Of a DNA stretch of 64,000 nt, positions 29,673 to 38,602 are shown in pieces. How positions within the stretch are numbered: the stretch's first letter is position 1; the number at the start of each line of letters is the position of its first letter. The stretch lies in contig JAJECH010000041.1 of NCBI GenBank assembly GCA_022822135.1, positions 22,793-86,792 of the forward strand, written 5' to 3'. The notes under the pieces were generated by a model, which made no database searches, was not told the DNA's origin, and was given only the letters and a program-made list of their open reading frames with translations. A program made the translations under genes and the position numbers. This DNA comes from Pseudomonadales bacterium. Lineage in GTDB: Bacteria; Pseudomonadota; Gammaproteobacteria; Pseudomonadales; Azotimanducaceae.

Positions 29673-29885
29673 ATGACATCGAACGAGGTTATTTTTGAAG
29701 TATCAGAGTCTATGGACGGGGGTTTTGAGGCGCGAGCGCTTGGATTCAGCATCTTCACCGCAGGGGACGATTGGGATGATCTGAAATCAATGGCAAGAGA
29801 CGCCGTTCTTTGTCACTTTAATGAAGACGAACTTCCTAGCGTTATTCGGCTTCATTTCGTCCGCGAGGAAGTCATAACTGTATGA
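29673..29885 (+). CDS. HicB-like small protein, orphan
   Basis: 70 residues with GAGGAG seven bases before the ATG. The fold pattern (IIFEV..-like start NEVIFEVSESMDGGFEARALGF, then GDDWDDLKSMARDAVLCHF and VIRLHFVREEV) is that of HicB-like RNase-H-fold antitoxins; members are often mislabelled as 2-oxoisovalerate dehydrogenase subunits in databases. A hicA toxin normally lies next to it, but the following sequence is a short spacer and then a metabolic enzyme. It sits 10 bp behind the DUF6998 gene, so it belongs to the Nmad3 operon. It may act as an antitoxin or regulator for that operon. Confidence 0.7.
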   Translation: MTSNEVIFEVSESMDGGFEARALGFSIFTAGDDWDDLKSMARDAVLCHFNEDELPSVIRLHFVREEVITV

Positions 29886-29998
29886 GATAGCTTTGCGATG
29901 TTTCGAGTGAAGCAACCCGTCACGTACGATATCTAGAATGGGCTAAAGCTTTGCCGCGGCGCGGCGAGGTAACAAAAAACGACATTGCGATAAACCCC

Positions 29999-31129
29999 AT
30001 GAAGATTACCGAAGCACGCCATTACCTCGTAGATAACGTCGCACCCTACCGCGGCGGACGTCAATTCCTCTTTTTCGAACTCTACACGGACGAAGGTATC
30101 GTCGGCATCGGCGAGAGACCGACCGGCCATGCTAGTAGCCTGAAGTCCCAAATCAAGCTCTTCCACGAACTCGTCGATGAGTTTCTAGTCGGTCAAAGCC
30201 CATTCCACATTGAAGCGATGTGGCAGCGGATTTACGGCTCACGCCACGACTACCGGCATCCTAGCCTGTTCATGACGCCGACGTTGAGCGCGATCGAGAT
30301 GGCGTGTTGGGATATCGTTGGTAAGGCGACAGGGCAGCCGATTTACGAGTTGTTAGGCGGACGCTATCACGAGAAGATCAAGGCGTATGCCTACATGCCG
30401 GCTGAGGGTATTTGGGAGAATCCTGAGAAAGCGGGTGAAGTCGCTGCGCAACTGATTGAGGAAGGTAATGGCGCGTGCAAATTGGATCCTTTCATGCCGC
30501 TTTACCCGTTGCCACGGGACTTCACGCTACAGACCATTAACCATGCAGCGAAGATCTTTCAGTGCATTCGCGATGCTGTAGGAGATACGCTTGAAGTTGG
30601 CATTGGCACCCATGGGCAGTTTTCCACTTCTGGCGCGATCCGTGTCGCGGACGTCTTCGAGCAGTTCCACCCTATGTGGTTTGAAGAGCCAGTACCACCC
30701 GAAAACGTGGACGAAATGGCTCGAGTCGCGGCACATACCAGCATTCCGATCGCATCGGGGGAACGCTTAGTGACCAAATACGACTTCGCTGAACTGATCG
30801 AGAAGCAAGCTGCGCAGATCATCCAGCTAGACGTCGGTCAGTGTGGCGGGATTCTCGAATCGAAGAAGATCGCGTCGATTGCGGAAGCACACTATGCGAT
30901 GATCGCTCCACACATGTACGTGGGTCCGGTAGCTGCAGCCGCGGCGGTACAGTTGGATGCGTGTTCGCCGAACTTCATGATTCAGGAGTACAACGGTGGA
31001 CCTTTGCACGAAGATCTGTTCGTCGATCCGATTAAGTTCGCTGATGGCTTTATCGAGCTGCCAACAACACCCGGGCTAGGGCTGGAATTCGACCGGAACG
31101 TACTGGAGAAGCAGCTGGCGACCCCTTAA
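29999..31129 (+). CDS. Mandelate racemase/muconate lactonizing enzyme family protein (sugar-acid dehydratase-like)
   Basis: 376 residues from the ATG at 29999; the frame is open to a TTG at 29951 but the family N-terminus (MKITEARHYLV) starts here. N-terminal capping domain, then a barrel of the enolase superfamily. Conserved pieces: GACKLDPF (Lys/Asp), GTHGQFS with His205, WFEEPVPPEN, ASGERLVTKYDF, and IAPHMYVGPVAAAA. It is closest to D-galactonate dehydratase-like members, which remove water from a sugar acid using Mg2+. The position of the usual first metal ligand (D-x-H-G-R) reads GTHGQ here. Substrate not assignable. It stands alone between the Nmad3 operon and convergent folA. Confidence 0.75.
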   Translation: MKITEARHYLVDNVAPYRGGRQFLFFELYTDEGIVGIGERPTGHASSLKSQIKLFHELVDEFLVGQSPFHIEAMWQRIYGSRHDYRHPSLFMTPTLSAIEMACWDIVGKATGQPIYELLGGRYHEKIKAYAYMPAEGIWENPEKAGEVAAQLIEEGNGACKLDPFMPLYPLPRDFTLQTINHAAKIFQCIRDAVGDTLEVGIGTHGQFSTSGAIRVADVFEQFHPMWFEEPVPPENVDEMARVAAHTSIPIASGERLVTKYDFAELIEKQAAQIIQLDVGQCGGILESKKIASIAEAHYAMIAPHMYVGPVAAAAAVQLDACSPNFMIQEYNGGPLHEDLFVDPIKFADGFIELPTTPGLGLEFDRNVLEKQLATP

Positions 31130-31138
31130 CGGTTACGG

Positions 31139-31654
31139 CTAGGGCGCGGTGTTTCTCGCATCGCGTTTACGTTCGCGCACGATGATGTCGAATGCGTGCT
31201 CGTGGCGTTCGTCAGCCGCGTGGTGCGTGCGCGAAACTTCGATCCAATCGTTCGCGTCGTATTCCGGAAAGTAGACGTCACCAGGGATTTCTGCGTCAAT
31301 GATCGTCTCGTATAGACGATCGGCGACTGGCATCGCATTTTCGTAGATCGCCGAGCCGCCGATCACGAAACACACGTCTGCGCCATTCTCTTGAGCAATC
31401 GCAAGGGCTGTCGTCATGTCTCGCGCATGTCGAACGCCATCGTCCTGTAATTCACTCCTTGACATCACGATGTTCTGACGCTTCGGAAGGGGCTTACGAC
31501 TCATGGAGTCAAACGTCTTCCTACCCATGATGATCGGATGACCGAGCGTCGTCAATCGGAAGTGCGCCATTTCATCGGGCAAACTCCACGGCAGCGCACC
31601 GTCTCGGCCGATGACCCGATTCCGCGTCATCGCATAGATCAGGGAAACGATCAA
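31139..31654 (-). CDS. folA: Dihydrofolate reductase
   Basis: 171 residues. Reduces dihydrofolate to tetrahydrofolate with NADPH, restoring the cofactor that thymidylate synthase (the gene just upstream) oxidises. Signature parts: [28 protein letters not shown] (folate site with Trp and Asp/Glu), [14 protein letters not shown] and [13 protein letters not shown] for NADPH. It begins with TTG that overlaps the TGA stop of thyA, so it is translationally coupled. Normal length, no missing key residue. Confidence 0.95.
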   Translation of the reverse strand: MIVSLIYAMTRNRVIGRDGALPWSLPDEMAHFRLTTLGHPIIMGRKTFDSMSRKPLPKRQNIVMSRSELQDDGVRHARDMTTALAIAQENGADVCFVIGGSAIYENAMPVADRLYETIIDAEIPGDVYFPEYDANDWIEVSRTHHAADERHEHAFDIIVRERKRDARNTAP

Positions 31655-32448
31655 ACCGCGATCGGCGCCTTAATTCCAGGATGCGGTCGGTAGTTTTCGA
31701 GTTCGATATCGTCGAACGAAAACTCAAAGATGTCTGTAACATCAGGATTTACGGCCAGATGAGGTAACGCCCGTGGCTGCCGACGCAGCTGCCGTTCTGC
31801 CTGCGAGATGTGATTGTTGTAGAGATGTGCGTCGCCGAACGTGTGCACGAATTCGCCGGGCCGTAGATCGGTCGCTTGAGCCACCAAGTGGGTCAATAAC
31901 GCGTAGCTGGCGATGTTGAACGGTACGCCTAGGAAGATGTCCGCACTCCGTTGATAAAGCTGGCAACTCAGTCGCCAGTTCACAACGTAGAACTGGAATA
32001 GCGCATGGCAAGGTGGTAAGCGCATCTTGTCGATATCCGCGACGTTCCACGCCGAAACGATGTGTCGCCGAGAATGTGGTTCCTCCCGAATGGACCGAAT
32101 CACGTTCTCGATCTGGTTAATGACACCGCTTCCTGTTGGATCCGGCCATTGAGTCCACTGATATCCATACACCGGACCAAGCTCGCCACGCTCGTCAGCC
32201 CACTCATCCCAAATATGCACGTCGTCCTTTTGCAAGTCTCGGACGTTGGTGCTGCCGCTCAAGAACCAGAGTAGTTCATGCACGATTCCGTTAAAGAACA
32301 CGCGTTTGGTGGTGAGCAGTGGAAACCCCTTCTCTAAATCACAACGAAACTGGTACCCAAAGATGGATCGTGTTCCGACACCGGTACGATCGCTACGCGG
32401 TACACCGTCGGTGAGAATCGTCTCTAGCAACTCAAGATACTGCTTCAA
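31651..32448 (-). CDS. thyA: Thymidylate synthase
   Basis: 265 residues, standard size. Makes dTMP from dUMP and methylene-tetrahydrofolate. Key parts: [42 protein letters not shown], and the nucleophile in [11 protein letters not shown], with [19 protein letters not shown] and [25 protein letters not shown] at the end. Starts with TTG preceded by AAGGGAG and overlapping the TGA of lgt. It is in an lgt-thyA-folA operon, the first two being a common gammaproteobacterial pair. Confidence 0.97.
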   Translation of the reverse strand: MKQYLELLETILTDGVPRSDRTGVGTRSIFGYQFRCDLEKGFPLLTTKRVFFNGIVHELLWFLSGSTNVRDLQKDDVHIWDEWADERGELGPVYGYQWTQWPDPTGSGVINQIENVIRSIREEPHSRRHIVSAWNVADIDKMRLPPCHALFQFYVVNWRLSCQLYQRSADIFLGVPFNIASYALLTHLVAQATDLRPGEFVHTFGDAHLYNNHISQAERQLRRQPRALPHLAVNPDVTDIFEFSFDDIELENYRPHPGIKAPIAV

Positions 32449-33281
32449 CTTTGTGTTCTCCCTTGTAAATATCTAGCGGACATGGGTAGCAACAATACGA
32501 CCCCGCCTAAGACCATTAGTGTGCTCAATACTTGACCCATCGACAAAACACCAAACAGGACAAAACCGAGTTCAGGGTCTGGCTGACGGAAAAACTCTGT
32601 TGCGAAGCGAAGTAACCCGTACGCAAGCAGGAAAAGACCGGCAACTTGACCGGACTCTTTCGGCTTCATTGAGAAGACCCACAGTACAACAAACAGAATC
32701 ACGCCTTCCGCGCAGGCTTGATAAAGTGACGAAACGTGGCGTGTTACGTCCTCGAATTGCCCGACACAGAGGAAGTTGTGATCCACGACGCTGAAACACG
32801 GGAAGTGGACACCAAGCGCAGAATCGGTGACACGTCCTGGTAGCTCTGTGTTGATGAAATTCCCTATTCGGCCAAGTCCGAGTCCAAGAGGGACAAATGG
32901 CGCAACAGTATCCATCGTTGTCCAGAAGCCGTGACCATTGAGCTTGCACCAGACAAAAAGTCCTGCGATGACGCCAAGCAGACCACCGTGAAAGGACATG
33001 CCGCCTTCCCAGATGCGAAATAGCCAAATCGGGTCGTCGAGGAATTGTTCAAATCCATAGAACAGTGCATAACCAGCGCGACCGCCAATGATCACACCCA
33101 GCACCATGTAGAAGCATGCGTCGTTGAGCTGACTGATGTTCCACGAAATCCGCTCGTTGCGAATTCGGATGTAAGCCAACAACCAGAACGTCGCAAAGGC
33201 CAGTAGATACATGAAACCGTACCAGTGGACTTGGAACAATCCAAAATCCACGAGAACCGGATCAATGATCGGGTAATTCAA
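32445..33281 (-). CDS. lgt: Prolipoprotein diacylglyceryl transferase
   Basis: 278 residues with seven or so membrane segments. Transfers a diacylglycerol from phosphatidylglycerol to the Cys of prolipoproteins, the first step of lipoprotein maturation in the inner membrane. Key parts: [11 protein letters not shown] at the start, [23 protein letters not shown] and the signature [21 protein letters not shown] is the only start that gives the usual N-terminus ([13 protein letters not shown]). First gene of lgt-thyA-folA. In E. coli lgt follows ptsP directly, while here ptsP is about 8.4 kb away. Confidence 0.95.
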   Translation of the reverse strand: MNYPIIDPVLVDFGLFQVHWYGFMYLLAFATFWLLAYIRIRNERISWNISQLNDACFYMVLGVIIGGRAGYALFYGFEQFLDDPIWLFRIWEGGMSFHGGLLGVIAGLFVWCKLNGHGFWTTMDTVAPFVPLGLGLGRIGNFINTELPGRVTDSALGVHFPCFSVVDHNFLCVGQFEDVTRHVSSLYQACAEGVILFVVLWVFSMKPKESGQVAGLFLLAYGLLRFATEFFRQPDPELGFVLFGVLSMGQVLSTLMVLGGVVLLLPMSARYLQGRTQS

Positions 33282-33484
33282 TGTCGTCGGTAGTCTGACG
33301 AGTGGTCTGAGTAAGTCGATTGCATTTTACGGCTTGTTAGTGAGACAGGGAGCCACCATCACGCCTGTCAGATTCATATGCGTCATGTTCGAATTTAGTG
33401 ATCTGAACCGTACATTAGTAGTGCGTTCTCACGAGATTCGTATCTGTTATTAGGATTGTCGAATTGCATCGGAAGTCGGGACAC

Positions 33485-33697
33485 ATGAAGAGATTGAACA
33501 TTAGGAGAATTGAACCAGTAGCTAGTCCTCGATCTTTCTGGGAACCCGCATCGATTGACGAGTTAATTAAGGAACAGCGCGTAGAACCTGTAAACGATTT
33601 GTCTGTCTTGTACGGTTCTTGGCCAGGCGAATCGGATGACGGATTCGAAGAAGCGATTGATCGATTGAGGCATGGCGACTCAAAAATTCGTCGGTAG
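33485..33697 (+). CDS. Small antitoxin-like protein, orphan
   Basis: 70 residues from the ATG at 33485 (GGAAGTCGGG upstream); an in-frame TTG at 33464 would add seven. The stretch ASIDELIKEQRVEPVNDLSVLYGSWPGESDDGFEEAIDRLR resembles the C-terminal part of small antitoxins found before PIN-domain (VapC) toxins. No PIN gene follows. The next plus-strand frame starts too soon and has no PIN motif (no early DTN-type Asp). Probably an orphan or relic; the assignment rests on a weak sequence pattern. Confidence 0.5.
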   Translation: MKRLNIRRIEPVASPRSFWEPASIDELIKEQRVEPVNDLSVLYGSWPGESDDGFEEAIDRLRHGDSKIRR

Positions 33698-33988
33698 CAT
33701 TGATTTAGTCAAACACAATCTCTTCATGCGGATTCCGAAACTAACTCGCTCACTACATTGGATGGGATTTTGTGTAACATTGAGACATAACTCGCCAGAT
33801 TTGTCGAGAAAACGAATACCGGCCGGCAGCGTGCTGTCGGTCCAAGGGTCGCTAGAGATAGCGGCCCTTGCGTTTTTGGTCACCTAAAGAATCAATCCAA
33901 AGATAGGACTTGGCGCCGAGTTAATTCCTAATCGATAGCCGCGATTACACTTCCCCGCTCTTTACGACTGGGTACACGACCCCTTGGT
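33698..33988. other. Intergenic region with two tandem hairpins
   Basis: No protein gene. Two adjacent hairpins (33823-33840 and 33844-33869) followed by T5 lie about 130-180 bp after the small antitoxin-like gene. Could be the 3' end of that transcript or of a small RNA. Confidence 0.5.
33844..33877 (+). terminator. Intrinsic terminator with a preceding hairpin
   Basis: AAGGGTCGCT and AGCGGCCCTT pair over ten positions (one G-U) around a six-nt loop, followed by GCGTTTTT. A second hairpin (CCGGCAG, loop CGTG, CTGTCGG) lies just before it at 33823-33840. Oriented for plus-strand transcription; the nearest upstream coding end is 147 bp away. Confidence 0.75.
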
Positions 33989-34720
33989 ATGTGCCTGATA
34001 CTGATTGGTTATCGCGTTCGCGATGACCATCCACTCGTGATCGCGGCAAATCGCGACGAGTTCTTTGAGCGTCCTACCAAACAAGCGCACTTTTGGAATG
34101 ATCATCCTGACATCTTTGCAGGTCGGGATGAAGAGGAACATGGGACTTGGATGGGTGTGACTCGTTCCGGTCGCATGGCGGCCGTGACGAATTGGACAGA
34201 AACAGAACCAAACGGCGACGCAGACTTGAGTCGTGGTCATCTAGTAGCTGATTTTCTGCGTGGTGTTGAGAGTGCGGATGAGTTTGTCGAAACGATTGAA
34301 GGACCGCGTTATCGGGGCTTCAATTTCATCGCCTTCGACGGTCTGGAGCTCGTCTACTTTTCGAACCGAACATCGGAACGTCGTACGCTTAAGCCAGGTA
34401 TCTACGGTCTAAGCAACACCCGTCTCGGCGACAAGTGGCTTCGCGTGATCAAAGGCGAACGCAAACTCTCAGACCAGATCGAGCATCCGGTTCTTGAGAC
34501 ACTTATTCACACGTTATTTGACCCCCATGGCGTGGAGTTCCATCCTGCGCCAGAGAAGCACAACGCGCCTTGCTTTATTCTTGGTGAGCGTTACGGCACC
34601 CGTTCAACGACGGCTATGATCCTGGCTGAAACCACCATAGACGTGCGTGAGCAGACCTACGGACCTATGGGTAGAGAATTGGGCGTAGTAGAAGAACATT
34701 TTGAGTTAAAGGAGCACTGA
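33989..34720 (+). CDS. NRDE family protein (TANGO2-like)
   Basis: 243 residues. Begins MCLILIGYRV and carries the name-giving motif AANRDEF early (residues about 19-25), as in TANGO2/NRDE proteins, which start with an N-terminal Cys likely acting as an Ntn-type residue after loss of Met. Also typical: GRDEEEHGTWMGVTRSGRMAAVTN and GHLVADFL. Function in bacteria is not settled; links to haem or membrane trafficking have been suggested for eukaryotic relatives. ATG with weak ribosome site. First gene of a plus-strand run; the SDR gene follows after 4 bp. Confidence 0.88.
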   Translation: MCLILIGYRVRDDHPLVIAANRDEFFERPTKQAHFWNDHPDIFAGRDEEEHGTWMGVTRSGRMAAVTNWTETEPNGDADLSRGHLVADFLRGVESADEFVETIEGPRYRGFNFIAFDGLELVYFSNRTSERRTLKPGIYGLSNTRLGDKWLRVIKGERKLSDQIEHPVLETLIHTLFDPHGVEFHPAPEKHNAPCFILGERYGTRSTTAMILAETTIDVREQTYGPMGRELGVVEEHFELKEH

Positions 34721-34724
34721 GAAC

Positions 34725-35507
34725 ATGGATTTATCAGGCAAGAACGCCTTGATTACAGGCGGAAGCATGGGTCTAGGGAAAGCGATGGCGAAAGCGTTCT
34801 ATGGCGCGGGAGCCAATGTCGCGATATTTGCGCGCCGCAAAGACGAGCTGCGGGCAGCTAGCGCAGAAATCGTGTCGAGTGGCGATCGAGATGGCAAGCT
34901 TGCGGCGATATCTTGCGACGTGACTCAAGCAGACCAGATCGAATCTGCTCATGCAGAAGTCGTTGATTCATTAGGTCCTGTTGACATTCTGGTCAACAAT
35001 GCGGGCAAGTCGGAAGCCCATCCTTTTATGAACGTGACCGATGAGATTTGGCAGGGCGATTTGGATCTAAAACTGTTCGCGGCGATCAGGCTCGCGAGGC
35101 TCGTATTCCCAGGCATGTGTGAACGACGGTGGGGTCGGGTTATCAACATTCTGAATACTGCCGCTAAAGCACCAGGTGCTCGATCTGCTCCGACATCAGT
35201 AAGTCGCGCTGCTGGAATGGCATTGACGAAGGTTCTCGCCGGCGAAGGTGCGCCACACAACGTCCTCGTTAATGCGTTGCTTATCGGTCGCATCGAATCG
35301 GACCAAAGCCGACGAGCATACGACGCGCAGTCTCGAGAAGAAAGCTACGAGGAGTATCTGGCAGCAAGTGGGAAATCGCTTCCGATGGGTCGAATGGGCG
35401 AAGCGCATGAATGTGGTAACGTCGCGCTCTTTCTCGCATCTGAATACGCGTCGTATCTGACCGGATGTGCCATCAACATGGACGGTGGTCTCTCACCCGT
35501 TACCTAA
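34725..35507 (+). CDS. Short-chain dehydrogenase/reductase with altered catalytic residues
   Basis: 260 residues. Rossmann-fold SDR: TGGSMGLG for NAD(P), ISCDVTQ, NNAGKSEAHP. The catalytic Ser/Tyr/Lys region reads NILNTAAKAPGARSAPTSVSRAAGM, so the Tyr of YxxxK is absent and the Lys is Arg; the same PTSVSRAAG form is found in a divergent SDR branch. It probably binds NAD(P), but activity as an ordinary oxidoreductase is doubtful. Ends AINMDGGLSPVT, typical of the fold. AAGGAG at the end of the NRDE gene serves as its ribosome site; glycerol kinase follows after 18 bp. Confidence 0.85.
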   Translation: MDLSGKNALITGGSMGLGKAMAKAFYGAGANVAIFARRKDELRAASAEIVSSGDRDGKLAAISCDVTQADQIESAHAEVVDSLGPVDILVNNAGKSEAHPFMNVTDEIWQGDLDLKLFAAIRLARLVFPGMCERRWGRVINILNTAAKAPGARSAPTSVSRAAGMALTKVLAGEGAPHNVLVNALLIGRIESDQSRRAYDAQSREESYEEYLAASGKSLPMGRMGEAHECGNVALFLASEYASYLTGCAINMDGGLSPVT

Positions 35508-35525
35508 GAAGCCGATGGTCGAACT

Positions 35526-36989
35526 GTGAGTCAATACCTGCTCGCATGCGATGAAGGCACGAGCAGTGCGCGTAGTGTCTTATTTGACCGCGAAGGTCAA
35601 GTTGCAGCTAGTGCGCAGATTGAATTGCAGAGCATCTTTCCTAACGACGGTTGGGTTGAGCAGGATGCGAACGCAATATGGGAAGCCCAGCGTCAAAGCA
35701 TCACCGATGCGCTTGAGCAAATGGGGACGACAACGTCCGCGTTACACGCGGTCGGAATTACCAACCAGCGTGAAACCACCTTGGTGTGGGACAAATCGAC
35801 AGGTAAACCAGTTGGTCCAGCGATCACGTGGCAGTGTCGACGTACCGCCGATCAATGCGCCGCAATCAACAGTTCGAACGACGCTGAGTGGATCTCTGCC
35901 CGTACCGGATTAAAGATCGACCCGTACTTCTCGGCGACGAAGTTGCGATGGATTCTGGACAGCGACCCTGATTTAGCGCAACGAGCAGTGAACGGGGAGC
36001 TCGCTTTCGGCACCGTGGATTCTTGGTTGATCTTCAAGCTCACCGAAGGTCGCTTGCATGCGATTGATCGCACAAACGCCTCAAGAACGCTCTTGATGAA
36101 CCTCCGCGAGGGCACTTGGGACGACGACATACTCAGTTGCTTCGATATACCACCTTCGATGCTGCCGACCATTGCTCCTTCCTCTGGCGAAATTGGGTAC
36201 ACCTCAGGAGATGTTCTAGGTGTTGAAATCCCGATTGCCGGAGTTGCAGGCGATCAACAGGCAGCATTGGTGGGTCAGAAGTGCACCACAGCAAACTCCG
36301 CCAAGCTCACTTACGGTACGGGTGCATTCTTGTTAGTGCACACGGGATTCGAAGCTAAGGTCTCAAACTGCGGATTACTAAGCACGACGGCGGCAAGTCA
36401 GGGCGAACGTGACGAGTTTGCGATCGAAGGATCGGTCTTCTCGGCGGGTAGCGCCATTCAGTGGTTGCGCGACAATCTAGGACTTCTCGCGACGGCCGCG
36501 GAGTCTGAAGATCTCGCAACATCCGTCCCAAACTGCGGCGGTGTGTACCTGGTTCCTGCGTTTGAAGGATTAGGTGCGCCTCATTGGGCGGCGAATGTTC
36601 GTGGCGCGTTGGTGGGATTGTCGCGAGCGGCGGACCGACGCCATATCGTTAGAGCAGCACTCGAGTCAATTGCCTTACAGTCATACGATCTTATCGAGGC
36701 GCTTGAATCAGATACAGGCGATCAGATTTCGGAACTACGGGTCGACGGCGGCGCCGCTGCGAACGATTTTCTGCTGCAGTTTCAGGCCGATTTACTGGAT
36801 CGACCGGTGGTTCGTCCCGTGGATTTAGAGTCGACAGCTCGAGGTGCTGCCAATCTCGCGGCTGCTGCGACTGACTTCTGGCTCGAAGCAAGCTACGAAG
36901 TAGATCGTCGATTCGAACCAGATATGACAGCGACGGATCGAGATTCCAAGTTGGACGAGTGGCACGCGGCGTTAGGTGCCGTCCTGTAG
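35526..36989 (+). CDS. glpK: Glycerol kinase
   Basis: 487 residues, close to the usual 500. Phosphorylates glycerol to sn-glycerol 3-phosphate with ATP. Signatures: ACDEGTSSARSVLFD (phosphate loop; DEGTSSAR for the usual DQGTTSSR), NQRETTLVWDKSTGKPVGPAITWQCRRT, GVAGDQQAALVGQ, LTYGTGAFLLVHTG and RVDGGAAANDFLLQF. Starts with GTG and poor ribosome site 18 bp behind the SDR gene, so it is probably translated from the same mRNA. No glpF or glpD nearby. Confidence 0.93.
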   Translation: MSQYLLACDEGTSSARSVLFDREGQVAASAQIELQSIFPNDGWVEQDANAIWEAQRQSITDALEQMGTTTSALHAVGITNQRETTLVWDKSTGKPVGPAITWQCRRTADQCAAINSSNDAEWISARTGLKIDPYFSATKLRWILDSDPDLAQRAVNGELAFGTVDSWLIFKLTEGRLHAIDRTNASRTLLMNLREGTWDDDILSCFDIPPSMLPTIAPSSGEIGYTSGDVLGVEIPIAGVAGDQQAALVGQKCTTANSAKLTYGTGAFLLVHTGFEAKVSNCGLLSTTAASQGERDEFAIEGSVFSAGSAIQWLRDNLGLLATAAESEDLATSVPNCGGVYLVPAFEGLGAPHWAANVRGALVGLSRAADRRHIVRAALESIALQSYDLIEALESDTGDQISELRVDGGAAANDFLLQFQADLLDRPVVRPVDLESTARGAANLAAAATDFWLEASYEVDRRFEPDMTATDRDSKLDEWHAALGAVL

Positions 36990-37211
36990 GGGCTACTTAG
37001 AAAATGATCCCTTAATCCAATACGAGCCCGCTTTCTGGCTTTCCGTTCGTTTTAAGGTCAGGACGAGACACGCTTGTGGGTGCACGCTTCTGGAATCGAG
37101 TCGGCCTATCGATAGCGGAAGAGTGCGTTGAAACAAAATATCGACTGGACTCGTCTATAGGGGTACAAGAGCCACGTTAACCTCAGAAAAACTTCAGACC
37201 GTCAGCCTCTA

Positions 37212-38573
37212 ATGCCCGAATCCGACCTTGATCTCTTAAATCGGTTTTATCAGGAAGGTGATGCCGATGCGATCGAGGAATTTATCAGTCGCAATCGAAA
37301 GGAAGCTTGGCGGTATGCACAAGTTTTCACCGATTCTGATTTAGCCGAAGACATCGTTCAAGTCGCCTTGGTACGCCTCATGAACGCGAACCCAACCAAC
37401 GACAAGGTTTCAAATGCAAAAGCGTGGCTGCGAGCAATCGTTCACTCCGTCGCAGTTGATCAGATTCGAGCAGATTCGATGCGCGCCGATAGGGAATCCG
37501 GTGCTGTGGTCGACTTGAACTTGATGCAGCGGGACATGGATCTAGAAAGTGACGCGATGAGAACGCAGCTGATAGGCGTCCTACGCGACGAAATTGGTCA
37601 GCTTGCGCCTCAATTTCGTGAACCTCTCATTCAAAGGTACTTCACAGGGCTCTCGTACAAGGAAATCGCGAAGACGTTGAACTTGAAGACCAGTACGGTT
37701 TCAACACGTCTCGCGCGAGGTCTGCATCAGTTGACACTCGTCCTTTCGCAGAAAGGACTCATTGAGCTGTCGGCGACCACAAACTCCAATCCACGCCAGC
37801 CTCAAGAAGGTACAAACATGACAAAGTTATCTGCAAAGACCATAGAAGCCAATCGACACCTCGCAGAGAGATGGAACAATCTGTGGGCGGTTTCCAATCA
37901 AGGTCTTGGTCGATTCACGTCTATCCAAAACGAAGATGGTACAACGAGTATCACCTGGCGCGAGGATTGCCCGGTTGGTAAATCCCGCGGGCTCCTAACG
38001 GAATTTCCAGATCACGCAGAAGAGAAAACGTGGATCGAAAGCACAATCCAATTCACTGATGCGGCAACGCTAGATTGGTCTAGTCTCGTTTCGGAGCGCG
38101 GGCGGATAGTAGATAGCTCGGTGACGTCGTGTGAGAAATACGAAATCGTTCCTGCGGGAGAAACGCTGAGTGTTTCCTTGAACGACCATCCCAACGGGAC
38201 GATCCATCTCAACGCGAGCGGTCCAATCATCACAAATCCACTGTTACCAATCCTGGTGCGTGAACACGGTCAAGATTCGACCGCGCAATGGCCAGCAAGG
38301 TTGATCGGATTGATGCCCGAAGAGTCACGGGAAGCCGCGGATTCAGATTGGGCGATGGTTGCGGTGTTTGGTCGTTACGCAGGCCAAATCGGTAAACCGA
38401 TGTCGCGTGGACACCTGTATGAGTTCGGGTCAGAGTCTACCGTGCACATGGAAATTACGATCCTCATTAATAGCGGAAGGGAGCTAACCGGGTGCTTCTG
38501 GGAAGAGGAAGGATTTGCGGTAGTTGGTGATGAAGAATCTGCTCGAACTGCCTATCTCGCGACTCAAAGCTGA
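37212..38573 (+). CDS. ECF-type sigma factor with a 260-residue C-terminal domain of unknown function
   Basis: 453 residues. Residues 1-180 are an ECF sigma factor: region 2 (FTDSDLAEDIVQVALVRL, then AKAWLRAIVHSVAVDQIRAD) and region 4 (LAPQFREPLIQRYFTGLSYKEIAKTLNLKTSTVSTRLARGL). From about 190 to 453 there is a domain I do not recognise, with Trp-rich, beta-strand-like segments. The second part has its own ATG (37818, Met203) with AAGAAGG eight bases before it, so it could also be made separately. No anti-sigma gene is adjacent; the attached domain may do that job or bind a ligand. A strong terminator follows. Confidence 0.88.
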   Translation: MPESDLDLLNRFYQEGDADAIEEFISRNRKEAWRYAQVFTDSDLAEDIVQVALVRLMNANPTNDKVSNAKAWLRAIVHSVAVDQIRADSMRADRESGAVVDLNLMQRDMDLESDAMRTQLIGVLRDEIGQLAPQFREPLIQRYFTGLSYKEIAKTLNLKTSTVSTRLARGLHQLTLVLSQKGLIELSATTNSNPRQPQEGTNMTKLSAKTIEANRHLAERWNNLWAVSNQGLGRFTSIQNEDGTTSITWREDCPVGKSRGLLTEFPDHAEEKTWIESTIQFTDAATLDWSSLVSERGRIVDSSVTSCEKYEIVPAGETLSVSLNDHPNGTIHLNASGPIITNPLLPILVREHGQDSTAQWPARLIGLMPEESREAADSDWAMVAVFGRYAGQIGKPMSRGHLYEFGSESTVHMEITILINSGRELTGCFWEEEGFAVVGDEESARTAYLATQS

Positions 38574-38602
38574 TGGATAACTAAGTCGATACATTGATCG
38601 TT

